Positions 8,765 through 18,017 of a stretch of 64,000 bases of DNA are shown here, in pieces. Every line of letters starts with the position of its first letter. Positions within the stretch are counted from its first letter, which is position 1. The notes below the pieces were generated by a model. The model saw nothing but the letters and a program-made list of their open reading frames with translations, made no database searches and was not told the origin of the DNA. Source of the stretch: Acidobacteriota bacterium (GTDB taxonomy: Bacteria > Acidobacteriota > Blastocatellia > Pyrinomonadales > Pyrinomonadaceae); NCBI GenBank assembly GCA_025463135.1, contig JAOAPY010000025.1, forward strand, positions 1 through 64,000. The letters are read 5' to 3'. The translations under genes were made by a program, and so were the position numbers.

Positions 8765-9916
8765 ATGTTTTCTCGAAGAGTAATTGACGGTTCACTGCTG
8801 TTCGCGTTGTTTGCGATCATTCTTACTGGTGGTTCGATATGGTTGACTCGGGCCCAGACTGAGCCTTCCTCTCAGGAAAAAACACGACCGCGCACTACCA
8901 ACGATGTCGCGCAGCCCACGCCTTCGCCCAAACCGAAAAGCAAAGATGAAGAGACTGTAAGCTCGGATGACATTATCCGCACGGAAACTAATCTAACCAA
9001 TATTTTCTTTACTGCCGAAGATAAGAACAGGCGCTACATATCGACTCTGAAACAGGACGACGTACGCATCTTTGAAGACGGGCAACTGCAACAGATTTTC
9101 ACCTTCCAGCAAAATACGGATCTACCACTCTCGCTCGCTGTCCTGATTGATACCAGTCGTTCTGAAGAGCGCACTTTGCCGGACGAGAAAGCCGCGGCCC
9201 GCGACTTTCTTGAAGTAGTACTTCGCCCGAATAAGGATGAAGCGGCGATTGTTTCTTTTACCGGTGACGTGACGCTCGAGCAGGGCTTCACTGGCAGTCT
9301 CGAACGGTTGCGGCGCGCGATCGATCGGGTCGAGTTTGTGCCGCCGTCGGGCTACATCGGTGGGGGCATCGTTGTCCCGACCACACCGCCGATTTCCGGC
9401 ACCAATCAAATCATGGCCGGCGCCACCGCTATCTGGGACGCTGTCTGGGCCACGTCGAATGAGTTGCTGATGGACTCTGCCGAGCACACCCGCCGTGCGA
9501 TCATTCTCTTAACGGACGGTGACGATACCATCAGCCAGGTGAAAATGCCGGACGCCATAGAACGAGCGCAGAAGGCTGATGCCTTGATCTATTCGATAGG
9601 TATCGGCGATCGCTACAGCTTCGGCGTGAATGAAGGCGCCCTGCGAAAGATTTCCGACAAGACCGGCGGCCGCGCTTACTTTCCCCATAACGAGCGGGAA
9701 CTGAAAGAAGCATTCGCGCAAATCCAGCGCGACCTGCGCGAGCGATACCTGGTCGCATACTCGCCGACGAACCCGGCCCGTGATGGCTCTTTCCGCAAGA
9801 TTCAAATCGAAATCGTTAAGCCGGAAATGCAGAAAGAGTTAAAGCTCAACTACCGCCAAGGGTACTTTGCCAAGGCCCCTGAGTCCGGGATCCGGCCTGC
9901 GAACAAGCGTCCCTAA
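8765..9916 (+). CDS. Secreted VWFA-related protein (acidobacterial type), paralogue
   Basis: The 383-residue protein has the same plan as its upstream neighbour: an N-terminal hydrophobic segment, a Thr/Pro/Lys-rich linker, a KQDDVRIFEDG domain and a VWFA domain with MIDAS DTSRSEE. The C-terminus, RDLRERYLVAYSPTN, is shared with the first copy. It carries an extra glycine-rich loop (GYIGGGIVVP) between the metal-binding segments. AAGAAG lies just before the ATG. The tandem arrangement indicates a local duplication followed by divergence. Function is unknown. Confidence 0.88.
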   Translation: MFSRRVIDGSLLFALFAIILTGGSIWLTRAQTEPSSQEKTRPRTTNDVAQPTPSPKPKSKDEETVSSDDIIRTETNLTNIFFTAEDKNRRYISTLKQDDVRIFEDGQLQQIFTFQQNTDLPLSLAVLIDTSRSEERTLPDEKAAARDFLEVVLRPNKDEAAIVSFTGDVTLEQGFTGSLERLRRAIDRVEFVPPSGYIGGGIVVPTTPPISGTNQIMAGATAIWDAVWATSNELLMDSAEHTRRAIILLTDGDDTISQVKMPDAIERAQKADALIYSIGIGDRYSFGVNEGALRKISDKTGGRAYFPHNERELKEAFAQIQRDLRERYLVAYSPTNPARDGSFRKIQIEIVKPEMQKELKLNYRQGYFAKAPESGIRPANKRP

Positions 9917-9950
9917 TTCGCCTTTCCTCTCCTCAAAAGGCGAAAAGGCC

Positions 9951-9980
9951 GTGACAAATCCGTAATAACGTTGTTATACT
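9951..9980 (+). promoter_or_regulatory. Candidate sigma70-type promoter for the hybrid kinase gene
   Basis: GTGACA at 9951-9956 and TATACT at 9975-9980 are separated by 18 bases. This implies a leader of about 155 bases before the kinase start at 10143. A weak seven-base stem (9919-9942) just upstream could end the VWFA transcript, but no T-run follows it. Confidence 0.4.
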
Positions 9981-10142
9981 CCCTCTCGCTGCGGTCACTT
10001 CCTGGCCGTTTTCTCCTTAGCTAAGGCTTTGCCGGCAGCTTCGAAGGCTGCGAATTCAAGTTCCGAGCCAAAGACTTTCCGATAAGTCCCCTCTCCAACG
10101 GCGCTCTTCCAACTCTTCGCGCAGGCCGTCAGAAAGAAATCC

Positions 10143-13100
10143 ATGAGACCAGATCCTACGGAGCGCAGACGTGTGGTGGTCGTCGATGACGACCGCCAAA
10201 TGTTGGATCTGCTGGTTGAGGTGTTGCAGGAGGAAGCGTATGACGTCGTCTCCACTCAAGAGGGTCGACTCGCTCTGGATCTAATCTATGCCAACGAACC
10301 CGATGTTGTAATCAGCGATGTCGTGATGCCGGGAATGAATGGCATCGAACTATGCCGCCTGCTAAAACAGGACCCGCGAACGGTTCATATACCGGTACTG
10401 CTGATTAGTGGTATACGCAAAGCACAAGAACATTCTTTGGAAGGTTTGACGGCAGGGGCTGACGACTATCTCGACGTTCCCTTTCGTCACGAAGAATTTC
10501 TGGTTAAGGTGGCGCGCCTGACTGAACGTCATCGCGTCGAAAAACACTACCGGGAACTCGTCGAACAAGCCGCCGACATTATTTACACGCGTGATATGGA
10601 AGGTTATCTCACCAGCATCAACGAAGCTGGTGCGCGGTTCTTTGGCAAAAGCGCAACGGCCATCGTCGGTGCACCCTTGAGTGAGTTGTTGGGTGCGGAC
10701 CTGGCGGCCAGGGACATTGAAATAACTTCGCGCTCGACCTCGAGCGCGCCTTTGCGTTCGGTCCACCAGATCAAAGATACCTCGGGAGCACCAAGATATT
10801 TCGAAAGCCTGGTCACGGTCGAACACGATTCGAGAAACAAAGCGAACGGAGTACGCGCTGTGGTGCGGGACGTCACCGAACAGAAAGCGACTGAGCGGGC
10901 CCTGAAAGAAAGTGAAGAACGCTATCGCCGGCTCGTCGAGTTGTCGCCGGAAGCCATAGTGGTTCACAGCCGCGGAATCTTTCAATACGTAAATCCTGCC
11001 GCGCAAAGATTGTGGGGCGCTTCGTGTCCGGAGGATTTGCTGGGCAAATCGGTTTTTGATCTGATCCACGAAGACTATAGAGATCTCGCTAATGGTCGCG
11101 TCTGGCGTGCCGAGAGTGAATCAACTCCGTCTCTTCCGTGCGAACAAAAGTTCCAGACTCTGGATGGGCGGGTAATCGATGTTGAAGTGCGCGGGATGCC
11201 TTTCACTTTCAACGGCGAACCTGCCGTGCAGGCGGTGATCGCCGATATTACGGAGCGCAAGCGTTCGGAAGAGGCCCTGCGAAGTAGTGAAGACGGCTAT
11301 CGCGAGTTGTTCGAAAATGCCAACGACATTATTTATACCCACGACCTCGATGGCACTTTCACCTCGCTCAACCGGGCGGGTGAGCGGCTAACCGGATACT
11401 CACGGGACGAAGCCCGCCAAATGAAGATCAGTGACGTGCTGGCGCCTGAGTATCTTTCCCTGGCGCGTCAGATGATCACGCAGAAAGAAATGGGAAGGGC
11501 CCCCACCGTTTACGAGCTGGAGATAATCACCAAGGATGGCGGCCGGGTGCGACTGGAAGTGAGTACCAGACTCATTTTCAAAAACCGCAAGCCGGTATCG
11601 ATTCAGGGAATTGCTCGAGATCTTACCGATCGTAAGCGCTCCGAAGAGGCACTGCGAGAGAGCCAGGAGTTCTTTCATCGCTTCATGAACAATAGTCCTG
11701 CCGTGGCGTTCATGAAAGATGATCAAGGACGCTACGTGTACGTGAACGAACCTTTTGAGCGCGTGTTCGGAAAGAACCTGAATTATCTTCGTGGCAAGAC
11801 AAGTTTCGACTGGCTTCCGGAAAGCACGGCGCGACCCACTCACGAAAACGACATGGAGATCCTGCTTACGGGTCAATCACAGGAAATTATAGAAACTGTT
11901 CCGGCCGCCGACGGCTCTTTACATCACTGGCTCGTCTTCAAATTTCCCATGGCCGACGGATCGGGGCGGCGATTCGTGGCCGGTGTCGGAGTCGATATCA
12001 CCGAAAGGCGGCGTGCGCAGGAAGAGCTGGCCCAGCAAGCCGACCGGGAGGCGCTGACGCACCGCATCTCGCAAGCGGTGCGACGCTCCCTTGATACCTC
12101 GGAAATATTCAGCACCGCGGTCACTGAATTGGGATCGCTCTTAAATGTCGATCGTTGTTCGCTGTTCATGCGGAACGTAAAACAGAATCGCGCCATAAAC
12201 GTGGCGGAATACCACGCTGAGAATGTACCGCCCGCCGGCAAAGACTTTGATCTGCCGCCATTTCAACGACTGATACACGCTCTGGATAAGGATGGAGTGC
12301 TGGCATTTGCAGATGCCGCGCACGACAGTCGCATCTCGGATCTTTATCACCAACTGCTGAGCAAGGCGAACGTGCAATCGATCATGTATGTGGCGATTCG
12401 GGTCGGTGATGAAGTTCCCGCAGCGTTCGTGCTTTCAACCACGCGAAATTCACGGCAGTGGACTACCGCTGACACTTTGGTCGCGCGCGCGGTTGCCGAT
12501 CAAACAGGGATAGCAATTCGCCAGGCGCAGCTTTATCAAAAAGCCGAAGCTACCTCGGTGCGCGAAGCCCTGGCCAACCGTTTAAGCCTCGCCATCCGCG
12601 CCTCGTTAAGCCTTCCTGAAGTCCTCCGCACTGCGACGCACGAACTGGGACGCGCGCTGGTCGCCTCCAGAGTCTATTTGCACCTCTACGATCCTGAGAA
12701 TCCGATTTCGCCGGCCCAGTATCAATATATTTCAGAAGATTCCGAGAGCCTTAAGAATATTGAACTGAGTTACAACGATCCACTGGGACAGAGACTAAAG
12801 AGCGATCCCAATCCGATTGTTATCAACGACGCGTTTTCGCATCACGAAGGATCAATGGAGTTTCGGGCGCACATTCGCCGCCAGGCCGAACAGGTAAACC
12901 TGCGCTCAAAAATCTGTTATCCGCTGGTTGTTAACGGCGTTTTTCGGGGCGCCCTGTGCATCAACCAAAAGGACAGACCACGTTATTGGAGCGATGACGA
13001 ACTGGCCCTCGGTGAATCAGTCGCGGCCCAGCTAGCTACCGGCATCGCACAGGCCGAGTTATTCGAAATGGTCGCGCGTGGCAAGCAGGAATGGGAAACC

Positions 13101-14939
13101 ACTTTTGACGCAATGTCGGATGGCATTTTCATCTTTGATCGAGAGGGCCGACTGAAGCGCGTGAACCAGGCCGGTGCGGGAATGGAAAACAGCAGTCCGT
13201 CTGACTTGCTTGGGCTTCGCTGCTGCAGCATTCTGCGCACGAGTCTGGAAGACGAGTCATGCGTGGTGGAAAAGGCCCTGGCTAACGGCGGCAGCGTAAC
13301 CATCGAAATTACTCCCGAGCGTTTGAATCGCCCGTTGCTGGTTACCATCGAGGCGGTTCTCGACAAGTCGAACCAACCCGCCGCCGTGGTCTGCACCGCG
13401 CGCGATCTATCAGAGTTGCGCAAGGTCGAAGCGGTGGCCCGCGAACATCAATCGCTTTTGACTAACATACTCGAGAGTGCGCGCGAATCCATCTATGCAG
13501 TCGACACTCAGGGGCGCTTTAAGTGGTGTAACAGCGCGACACTGCGTGGCCTGGGCTACCGGCGAGAGGACTTTATTGGCAGGCATTTGCTGGAAATGAT
13601 TTGCGAAGGCGATCGCGATCTCGTGAGTCAAAAGTTGGCAGAGGCTCTTAAGGGCGAACCACAGACATGCGAGTTTCGCTACTTTGCCCGCGACGGCAAG
13701 CTGCGCTACACCCGAGTCGATCAGTCGCCCCTCGTCGTTGATGGTCGTACCACCGGCGTCCTCGGTATCGCACGCGACATCACAGAGCAAAAAGAAGAGC
13801 GCGAACGCGCGGCGCGGGCCGACAAGCTGCGGGCCCTGGGCCAGCTGGCCTCAGGTGTCGCCCACGATTTCAACAACTCGCTGGCGGCGATACTCGGCCG
13901 CGCCCAGTTACTGCACCGCCAAACAAAAGATCCGGCGCTCGTGCGCAATGTGGAAATCATCCAGACAGCCGCCCAGGACGCCGCGGCAACAGTACGACGT
14001 ATTCAGACCTTCGCGCGCAAATCATCAGCCAAGGAATTTGAATATGTTGATGTGCGTAGTCTGCTTGGCGATGCCATTGAGATCACACGCACTCGCTGGT
14101 ACAACGAAGCGCGTTTGCGCGGGCTCAACTTTGAAGTAAAACTCGTGGTGGAAAGTGAGTTGCCCGCGAACGGCAGCGCCTCTGAATTGCGCGAAGTGTT
14201 CGTTAACCTGATCGTGAATGCCGTGGATGCCATGCCGCAGGGTGGCTGCCTCGCTATCAGTTGCGCGCGCCGAGACGGTCGCTTGAAATTGCATTTTGCG
14301 GATACTGGCCTGGGCATGCCCGAAGATGTTCGCGAAAAAGTCTTCGAGCCGTTTTTCTCAACCAAAGGCGCTCACGGGACTGGGCTGGGTTTGTCTGTAA
14401 GCTACAGCATCATCGAAAGACACGGAGGCTCGATCAGGGTCGATTCCGAGGAGGGCCGCGGCACAACCTTCACCATTGAACTGCCGGCGACTGAACCGCC
14501 CGCGTCCAGCTGTCAGGAGCTTATCGCCGCGCCGGAGTCTGCCCCGCTTTCAATTCTTGTGGTTGACGACGAGCCCTCTGTACGCGAGACGCTGGCCGAT
14601 ATGCTCTCGGCCCTGAACCACCAGGTCCAACTAGCTGACAGCGGGCATGCGGCGCTGGAAAAGATCGGCCAGACGGATTTCGATCTCGTTTTTACGGATC
14701 TGGCGATGCCTGAGATGGATGGCTGGGAAACAGCGCGCGCGGTAAGAAAGCAGTGTGCTGAGACGATCATTGTCCTGGTAACAGGTTATGGAGTCGGCAC
14801 TGTGCCCCCCGCCGGTGAGACTGGTTTGATTGATGCCATTATTGGCAAGCCCTTTGATTTCGAACAGGTGAGCGAAGTGATTTCCCGCCTCTTTGCGACG
14901 GCCGGAAAGTCGAAACCAGAACCTGTATTGATGGCTTAA
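10143..14939 (+). CDS. Hybrid sensor histidine kinase with receiver domains at both ends
   Basis: This 1598-residue cytoplasmic protein has, in order: a receiver domain (phospho-acceptor Asp59 in ISDVVMPGMNG), four PAS domains (about 135-635), two GAF domains (about 655-960), two more PAS domains (about 970-1220), a HisKA domain with His1241 in GVAHDFNNSLA, a HATPase domain (GLGMPEDVREKVFEPFF), and a C-terminal receiver with Asp1519 (FTDLAMPEMDG). No membrane segment is visible, so the signals are probably intracellular small molecules or redox state. The GAF/PAS ligands cannot be read from sequence. The HDFNN motif places the kinase in the family typical of complex hybrid kinases. No dedicated output regulator is adjacent. 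Confidence 0.93.
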   Translation: MRPDPTERRRVVVVDDDRQMLDLLVEVLQEEAYDVVSTQEGRLALDLIYANEPDVVISDVVMPGMNGIELCRLLKQDPRTVHIPVLLISGIRKAQEHSLEGLTAGADDYLDVPFRHEEFLVKVARLTERHRVEKHYRELVEQAADIIYTRDMEGYLTSINEAGARFFGKSATAIVGAPLSELLGADLAARDIEITSRSTSSAPLRSVHQIKDTSGAPRYFESLVTVEHDSRNKANGVRAVVRDVTEQKATERALKESEERYRRLVELSPEAIVVHSRGIFQYVNPAAQRLWGASCPEDLLGKSVFDLIHEDYRDLANGRVWRAESESTPSLPCEQKFQTLDGRVIDVEVRGMPFTFNGEPAVQAVIADITERKRSEEALRSSEDGYRELFENANDIIYTHDLDGTFTSLNRAGERLTGYSRDEARQMKISDVLAPEYLSLARQMITQKEMGRAPTVYELEIITKDGGRVRLEVSTRLIFKNRKPVSIQGIARDLTDRKRSEEALRESQEFFHRFMNNSPAVAFMKDDQGRYVYVNEPFERVFGKNLNYLRGKTSFDWLPESTARPTHENDMEILLTGQSQEIIETVPAADGSLHHWLVFKFPMADGSGRRFVAGVGVDITERRRAQEELAQQADREALTHRISQAVRRSLDTSEIFSTAVTELGSLLNVDRCSLFMRNVKQNRAINVAEYHAENVPPAGKDFDLPPFQRLIHALDKDGVLAFADAAHDSRISDLYHQLLSKANVQSIMYVAIRVGDEVPAAFVLSTTRNSRQWTTADTLVARAVADQTGIAIRQAQLYQKAEATSVREALANRLSLAIRASLSLPEVLRTATHELGRALVASRVYLHLYDPENPISPAQYQYISEDSESLKNIELSYNDPLGQRLKSDPNPIVINDAFSHHEGSMEFRAHIRRQAEQVNLRSKICYPLVVNGVFRGALCINQKDRPRYWSDDELALGESVAAQLATGIAQAELFEMVARGKQEWETTFDAMSDGIFIFDREGRLKRVNQAGAGMENSSPSDLLGLRCCSILRTSLEDESCVVEKALANGGSVTIEITPERLNRPLLVTIEAVLDKSNQPAAVVCTARDLSELRKVEAVAREHQSLLTNILESARESIYAVDTQGRFKWCNSATLRGLGYRREDFIGRHLLEMICEGDRDLVSQKLAEALKGEPQTCEFRYFARDGKLRYTRVDQSPLVVDGRTTGVLGIARDITEQKEERERAARADKLRALGQLASGVAHDFNNSLAAILGRAQLLHRQTKDPALVRNVEIIQTAAQDAAATVRRIQTFARKSSAKEFEYVDVRSLLGDAIEITRTRWYNEARLRGLNFEVKLVVESELPANGSASELREVFVNLIVNAVDAMPQGGCLAISCARRDGRLKLHFADTGLGMPEDVREKVFEPFFSTKGAHGTGLGLSVSYSIIERHGGSIRVDSEEGRGTTFTIELPATEPPASSCQELIAAPESAPLSILVVDDEPSVRETLADMLSALNHQVQLADSGHAALEKIGQTDFDLVFTDLAMPEMDGWETARAVRKQCAETIIVLVTGYGVGTVPPAGETGLIDAIIGKPFDFEQVSEVISRLFATAGKSKPEPVLMA

Positions 14940-14964
14940 GATCTTTTCTGGGGTTCAAATACAA

Positions 14965-15005
14965 ACAAGAGAGGCCAGCCTGTGATAGGTGGCCTTTCTT
15001 GTTTT
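14965..15005. terminator. Bidirectional terminator between the kinase and the PKS-like gene
   Basis: Thirteen bases at 14965-14977 pair with 14990-15002 with a single G-T wobble, around a 12-base loop. The arms end in CTTTCTTGT on the plus strand and the equivalent on the other. It lies between convergent genes. Confidence 0.7.
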
Positions 15006-15110
15006 GTGAAATCGGGCCTTGACCGTTGAGCACTTTCGAGAGAGGCACTCATCTGACCCGTAGCAAACGCACGAAGAGCGAAAAACCAAGTACTAAAAAC
15101 CAGGTTCAGA

Positions 15111-16244
15111 TCAATTCAAACTCATCACTCCCGCGCTGGCCGTAAAGCCGACACCAAATCCAACCACCATCGCAGGACCGCTCCATTCGTCCTTGGCGGC
15201 GAGCATAAAGCCAGTGGAGGCGCTCGACAGGTTGCCGTAATTCTTGAGGACCTCGTAAGAGCCGCTCACCTTCTGAGAGTCTTTCTCAAGATGCAGCTGC
15301 GAACAAACGCCATCGAGAATCTTCTTGCTGCCGGTATGAATTAAACAGTCGTCGACCTGACCCAGATTAGAAACAGGTGAGTCCGGATGCTCGAGCACAT
15401 CGTTGACCGTTGTGACCGCATAGTGAGCGCCACGGTTCGGCACGTTCGGTCGCATAAAATATTGGGCCCGGCCTTTCAACAGTGGATGGGAACTGTTTGA
15501 GGTCATCGAAAGCAGATTGACGTCTTCAATATCGTCATTAGTCAGGTGTGAGATTGGTCCAAAGGCCGGCTTGCCTTCCTGGTGGCCAATCAACAAAGCT
15601 ACCGCGCCATCACCAAAAAGCATTGATTGGACCACGAAGGTTGTATCCAGCCGCTGTTTTTCGAAAGTGGCTGCATCGACCTTGCCGTCCTTACGCGAGC
15701 GCACCAACTCTCGATAGCCGTAAAACTCGGGGGCCAACAGCGGCGCCACAAAGGGCGTGTGTGCTTCGGCCATCAGGACGAGCGCCAGCTTGTTCGGATT
15801 TGCGGCCAGGTACCACTGGGCCACTTCCACGGATTTTAGTAAGACGGAACAGCCCTGCGATTGCATGCTTACGGTCCTGAGCGAACGCGAAAGCAGTCCG
15901 TGCGTTTGGGCCATCACCTCGGAAGCCAGACACGGTAACATCTGGTCGGGCGTATTCGTGGCGGCTATCAGCAAGCCGATCTGCGAAGGGTCACCGCCCC
16001 ACTCTTCGACGCAACGCTTAGTGGCATCGACACCCAATCCGGTCGTGGAATTGCTCGGGTTGCTGGCGGCGCCTTCGAGGAAGTCCGGATAGTTGTCCAT
16101 CACCGAATATCTTTTATCGACGCCCAGACTGCAGATTGTATTAATGAGTTCCGGCGATAGCTTGTGCATGAGTGAAGCCACCAGCTCGGTCGTAGTAAAC
16201 ATGTGTTGAGGCGTGGACGTTGCCGCCGACATTAGATTAATCAT
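15111..16244 (-). CDS. Type III polyketide synthase/FabH-like condensing enzyme
   Basis: The 377-residue thiolase-fold enzyme has an apparent catalytic triad Cys132 (SQGCSVLL), His303 (LIHTGSKKILDG) and Asn338 (KNYGNLSSAST). The HTGSKKILD and YGNLSSAST segments are closest to chalcone-synthase-like type III PKS, but 3-oxoacyl-ACP synthase III families share the triad. A GGAG lies before the ATG. No acyl carrier protein, methyltransferase or other biosynthetic gene is adjacent, so substrate and product are open. Its stop lies next to a short word-repeat-like tract (AAAAACCAAGTACTAAAAACC, reading across 15081-15102). Confidence 0.82.
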   Translation of the reverse strand: MINLMSAATSTPQHMFTTTELVASLMHKLSPELINTICSLGVDKRYSVMDNYPDFLEGAASNPSNSTTGLGVDATKRCVEEWGGDPSQIGLLIAATNTPDQMLPCLASEVMAQTHGLLSRSLRTVSMQSQGCSVLLKSVEVAQWYLAANPNKLALVLMAEAHTPFVAPLLAPEFYGYRELVRSRKDGKVDAATFEKQRLDTTFVVQSMLFGDGAVALLIGHQEGKPAFGPISHLTNDDIEDVNLLSMTSNSSHPLLKGRAQYFMRPNVPNRGAHYAVTTVNDVLEHPDSPVSNLGQVDDCLIHTGSKKILDGVCSQLHLEKDSQKVSGSYEVLKNYGNLSSASTGFMLAAKDEWSGPAMVVGFGVGFTASAGVMSLN

Positions 16245-17000
16245 TACAGATTCTCCAAAGCATTACGTCCAATGAGTCCGGCATCGATTCTCGCATTCAA
16301 TGTTTCAACCGGACTCCAGAGAACTTTGTTGTGTTTCACTACTTTCTATGTCAATCGGCGTTCCACAGTTGCCTCAGGCCGTACTGGTGCCAATAAGCGT
16401 TTTGATATCAACCTTTAGCAGCGCCAATCAACACCTCATGAGGATGTCGGCTGGTTGATAGAAAGTGATTAGCCCGTATCCAACTTTAGTCGGATTCGTC
16501 TCTTCGTCCCATTTTGCGTTCAATCAAAGTAAAAACGAGTCTTGGTTAGAAGATATACAAGTGATTAGTAAGTATCCGCGCTTATGCGCTTACGGCTTGC
16601 ACAACGATGCAAAGCCCGGGCTTAGCGGAACCCGGGAATCATTAGACGGTGGCAACGAAATTTCTAAGCGACGCAGAAAAAAGCGAGGCGCGGTCGGGAA
16701 AGTGCTTTTTCAGCAGGAACCCAAGGGCCTTTGCCTCGCTAATGTCCTTGGTCGGCTGTGAGCCGATGAGGGCATTATGACTATACTCCTCAATTACAGC
16801 ATGTCTGTTCGTTTGCGGACATTCCCTGGGTCAGTTTCGCAGCAAATGTCCGACAAACTTTAGTTTGTCGCAGCGTTACGACAAGCTAAAGCTCATCGGA
16901 CATCAAACTGACCCACTACCCATTGCTTCCGCTCTGCTGCCTCGCTTGGTTCGGCGTGATAACCTGCTGCGTGGTTTAGCGCAGGGGTGCGGATTTTTCC
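16245..17000. other. Gene-poor gap with palindromic repeats
   Basis: No convincing gene was found in this 750-base stretch. It holds a hairpin-like CCCGGGCTTAGCGGAACCCGGG near 16617-16638 and imperfect arms AGCGAGGC/GCCTCGCT near 16681-16740. It also holds the 88-bp palindromic element at 16827-16914. An open frame at 16465-16761 has an unusual composition and no ribosome site. Confidence 0.5.
16827..16914 (-). repeat. 88-bp palindromic element, copy 1
   Basis: This sequence is the reverse complement of 57514-57601 with only two differences over 88 bases. It starts and ends with a 10-bp inverted repeat (GGGTCAGTTT/AAACTGACCC). Inside, two 25-base arms containing CGACAAGCTAAAGC and ACTTTAGTTTGTCG pair with four differences, all transitions. 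It is gene-free and resembles a non-autonomous mobile or REP-type unit. Confidence 0.85.
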
Positions 17001-17921
17001 ATGGATCGAATCGTCGAGTGTGTACCGAATTTCAGTGAAGGACGGCGGACAGAAACTGTCCGGCGTCTGAGCGAGGCCATCGAGGTTGTGCCGTCAGCCG
17101 TGGTCCTGGGGACACATCTGGACACGGATCACAATCGCTCAGTCATCACCTTTGTCGCGACGCCCGAGAATATTGTCGAAGCGGCGGTGCGCGTGGTGGC
17201 GATGGCCGTGAAGTTGATCGACCTGCGACTGCACATGGGTGTACATCCGCGCCTGGGTGCGACCGATGTTTTGCCCTTTGTCCCTGTTCGTGGTGTGACG
17301 ATGGAAGAGTGTGTACGGCTGGCGCATGAAGCAGGACAGCGAATTGCCGGTGAGTTGGGTATTCCGGTTTACTTTTACGAGCAGGCCGCACTGCGAGCGG
17401 ACCGCGCTAAACTGGAAAATGTTCGGCGCCAGGGGTTTGAAGAATTACGCGGAGTGATTGAATCGGATCCCGAGCGCCAGCCTGACATGGGACCATTGCA
17501 AGTCCACGAGAGCGCGGGCGCAATTGCCATCGGGGCTCGCCCATTTCTGATTGCGTTCAATGTCAACTTGAACACCAGCGACATTAACGTCGCTCGTCAG
17601 ATCGCGCGAACGGTGCGGGCCCGCGACGGTGGCCTGCCGGCCGTGAAAGCGCTCGGCTTTGAACTGAAATCGCGTGGCATTGTCCAGGTCTCAATGAATC
17701 TGGTCAATTACGAAGTCACGGGAATGGCCGAGGCTTTCCTTGCAGTGCGGCAAGAGGCAATCCTTCACGGTGTTGAAATCACAGGAACTGAAATTGTCGG
17801 ATTGGTACCGGAAGCTGCTTTCGAGAAAAACGCCGCCTACTTTCCGCTGCTGGAGAATTTCACTGAAGGCACGGTGCTCGAGAATCGAATCAAGTTGCTA
17901 AAGGACAGTATTGACAAATAA
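17001..17921 (+). CDS. ftcD: Glutamate formimidoyltransferase
   Basis: The 306-residue protein matches the FTCD N-terminal type (VECVPNFSEGR, LDTDHNRSVITFV, HMGVHPRLGATDVLPFVP). It transfers the formimino group from formiminoglutamate to tetrahydrofolate, the last step of one histidine-degradation route. The cyclodeaminase domain of the bifunctional animal enzyme is absent, as is normal for many bacteria. No hut genes are adjacent, so it appears to stand alone. The ATG at 17001 fits the family start; a GC-rich purine tract lies upstream but there is no canonical ribosome site. Confidence 0.93.
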   Translation: MDRIVECVPNFSEGRRTETVRRLSEAIEVVPSAVVLGTHLDTDHNRSVITFVATPENIVEAAVRVVAMAVKLIDLRLHMGVHPRLGATDVLPFVPVRGVTMEECVRLAHEAGQRIAGELGIPVYFYEQAALRADRAKLENVRRQGFEELRGVIESDPERQPDMGPLQVHESAGAIAIGARPFLIAFNVNLNTSDINVARQIARTVRARDGGLPAVKALGFELKSRGIVQVSMNLVNYEVTGMAEAFLAVRQEAILHGVEITGTEIVGLVPEAAFEKNAAYFPLLENFTEGTVLENRIKLLKDSIDK

Positions 17922-18017
17922 TAACTGGTGGCTTGGTTAAGGACGCGGCTTTGCCGACGCACAGTGCGGTGAGGCTCTGACCCATCGAGAAGTTCTTACC
18001 ATTCATTTCGGAGAGGC

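Noticed and set aside
16465-16761. Open frame of 98 codons on the plus strand
   Set aside because: No ribosome site, unusual composition, runs through palindromic DNA, no recognisable motif.
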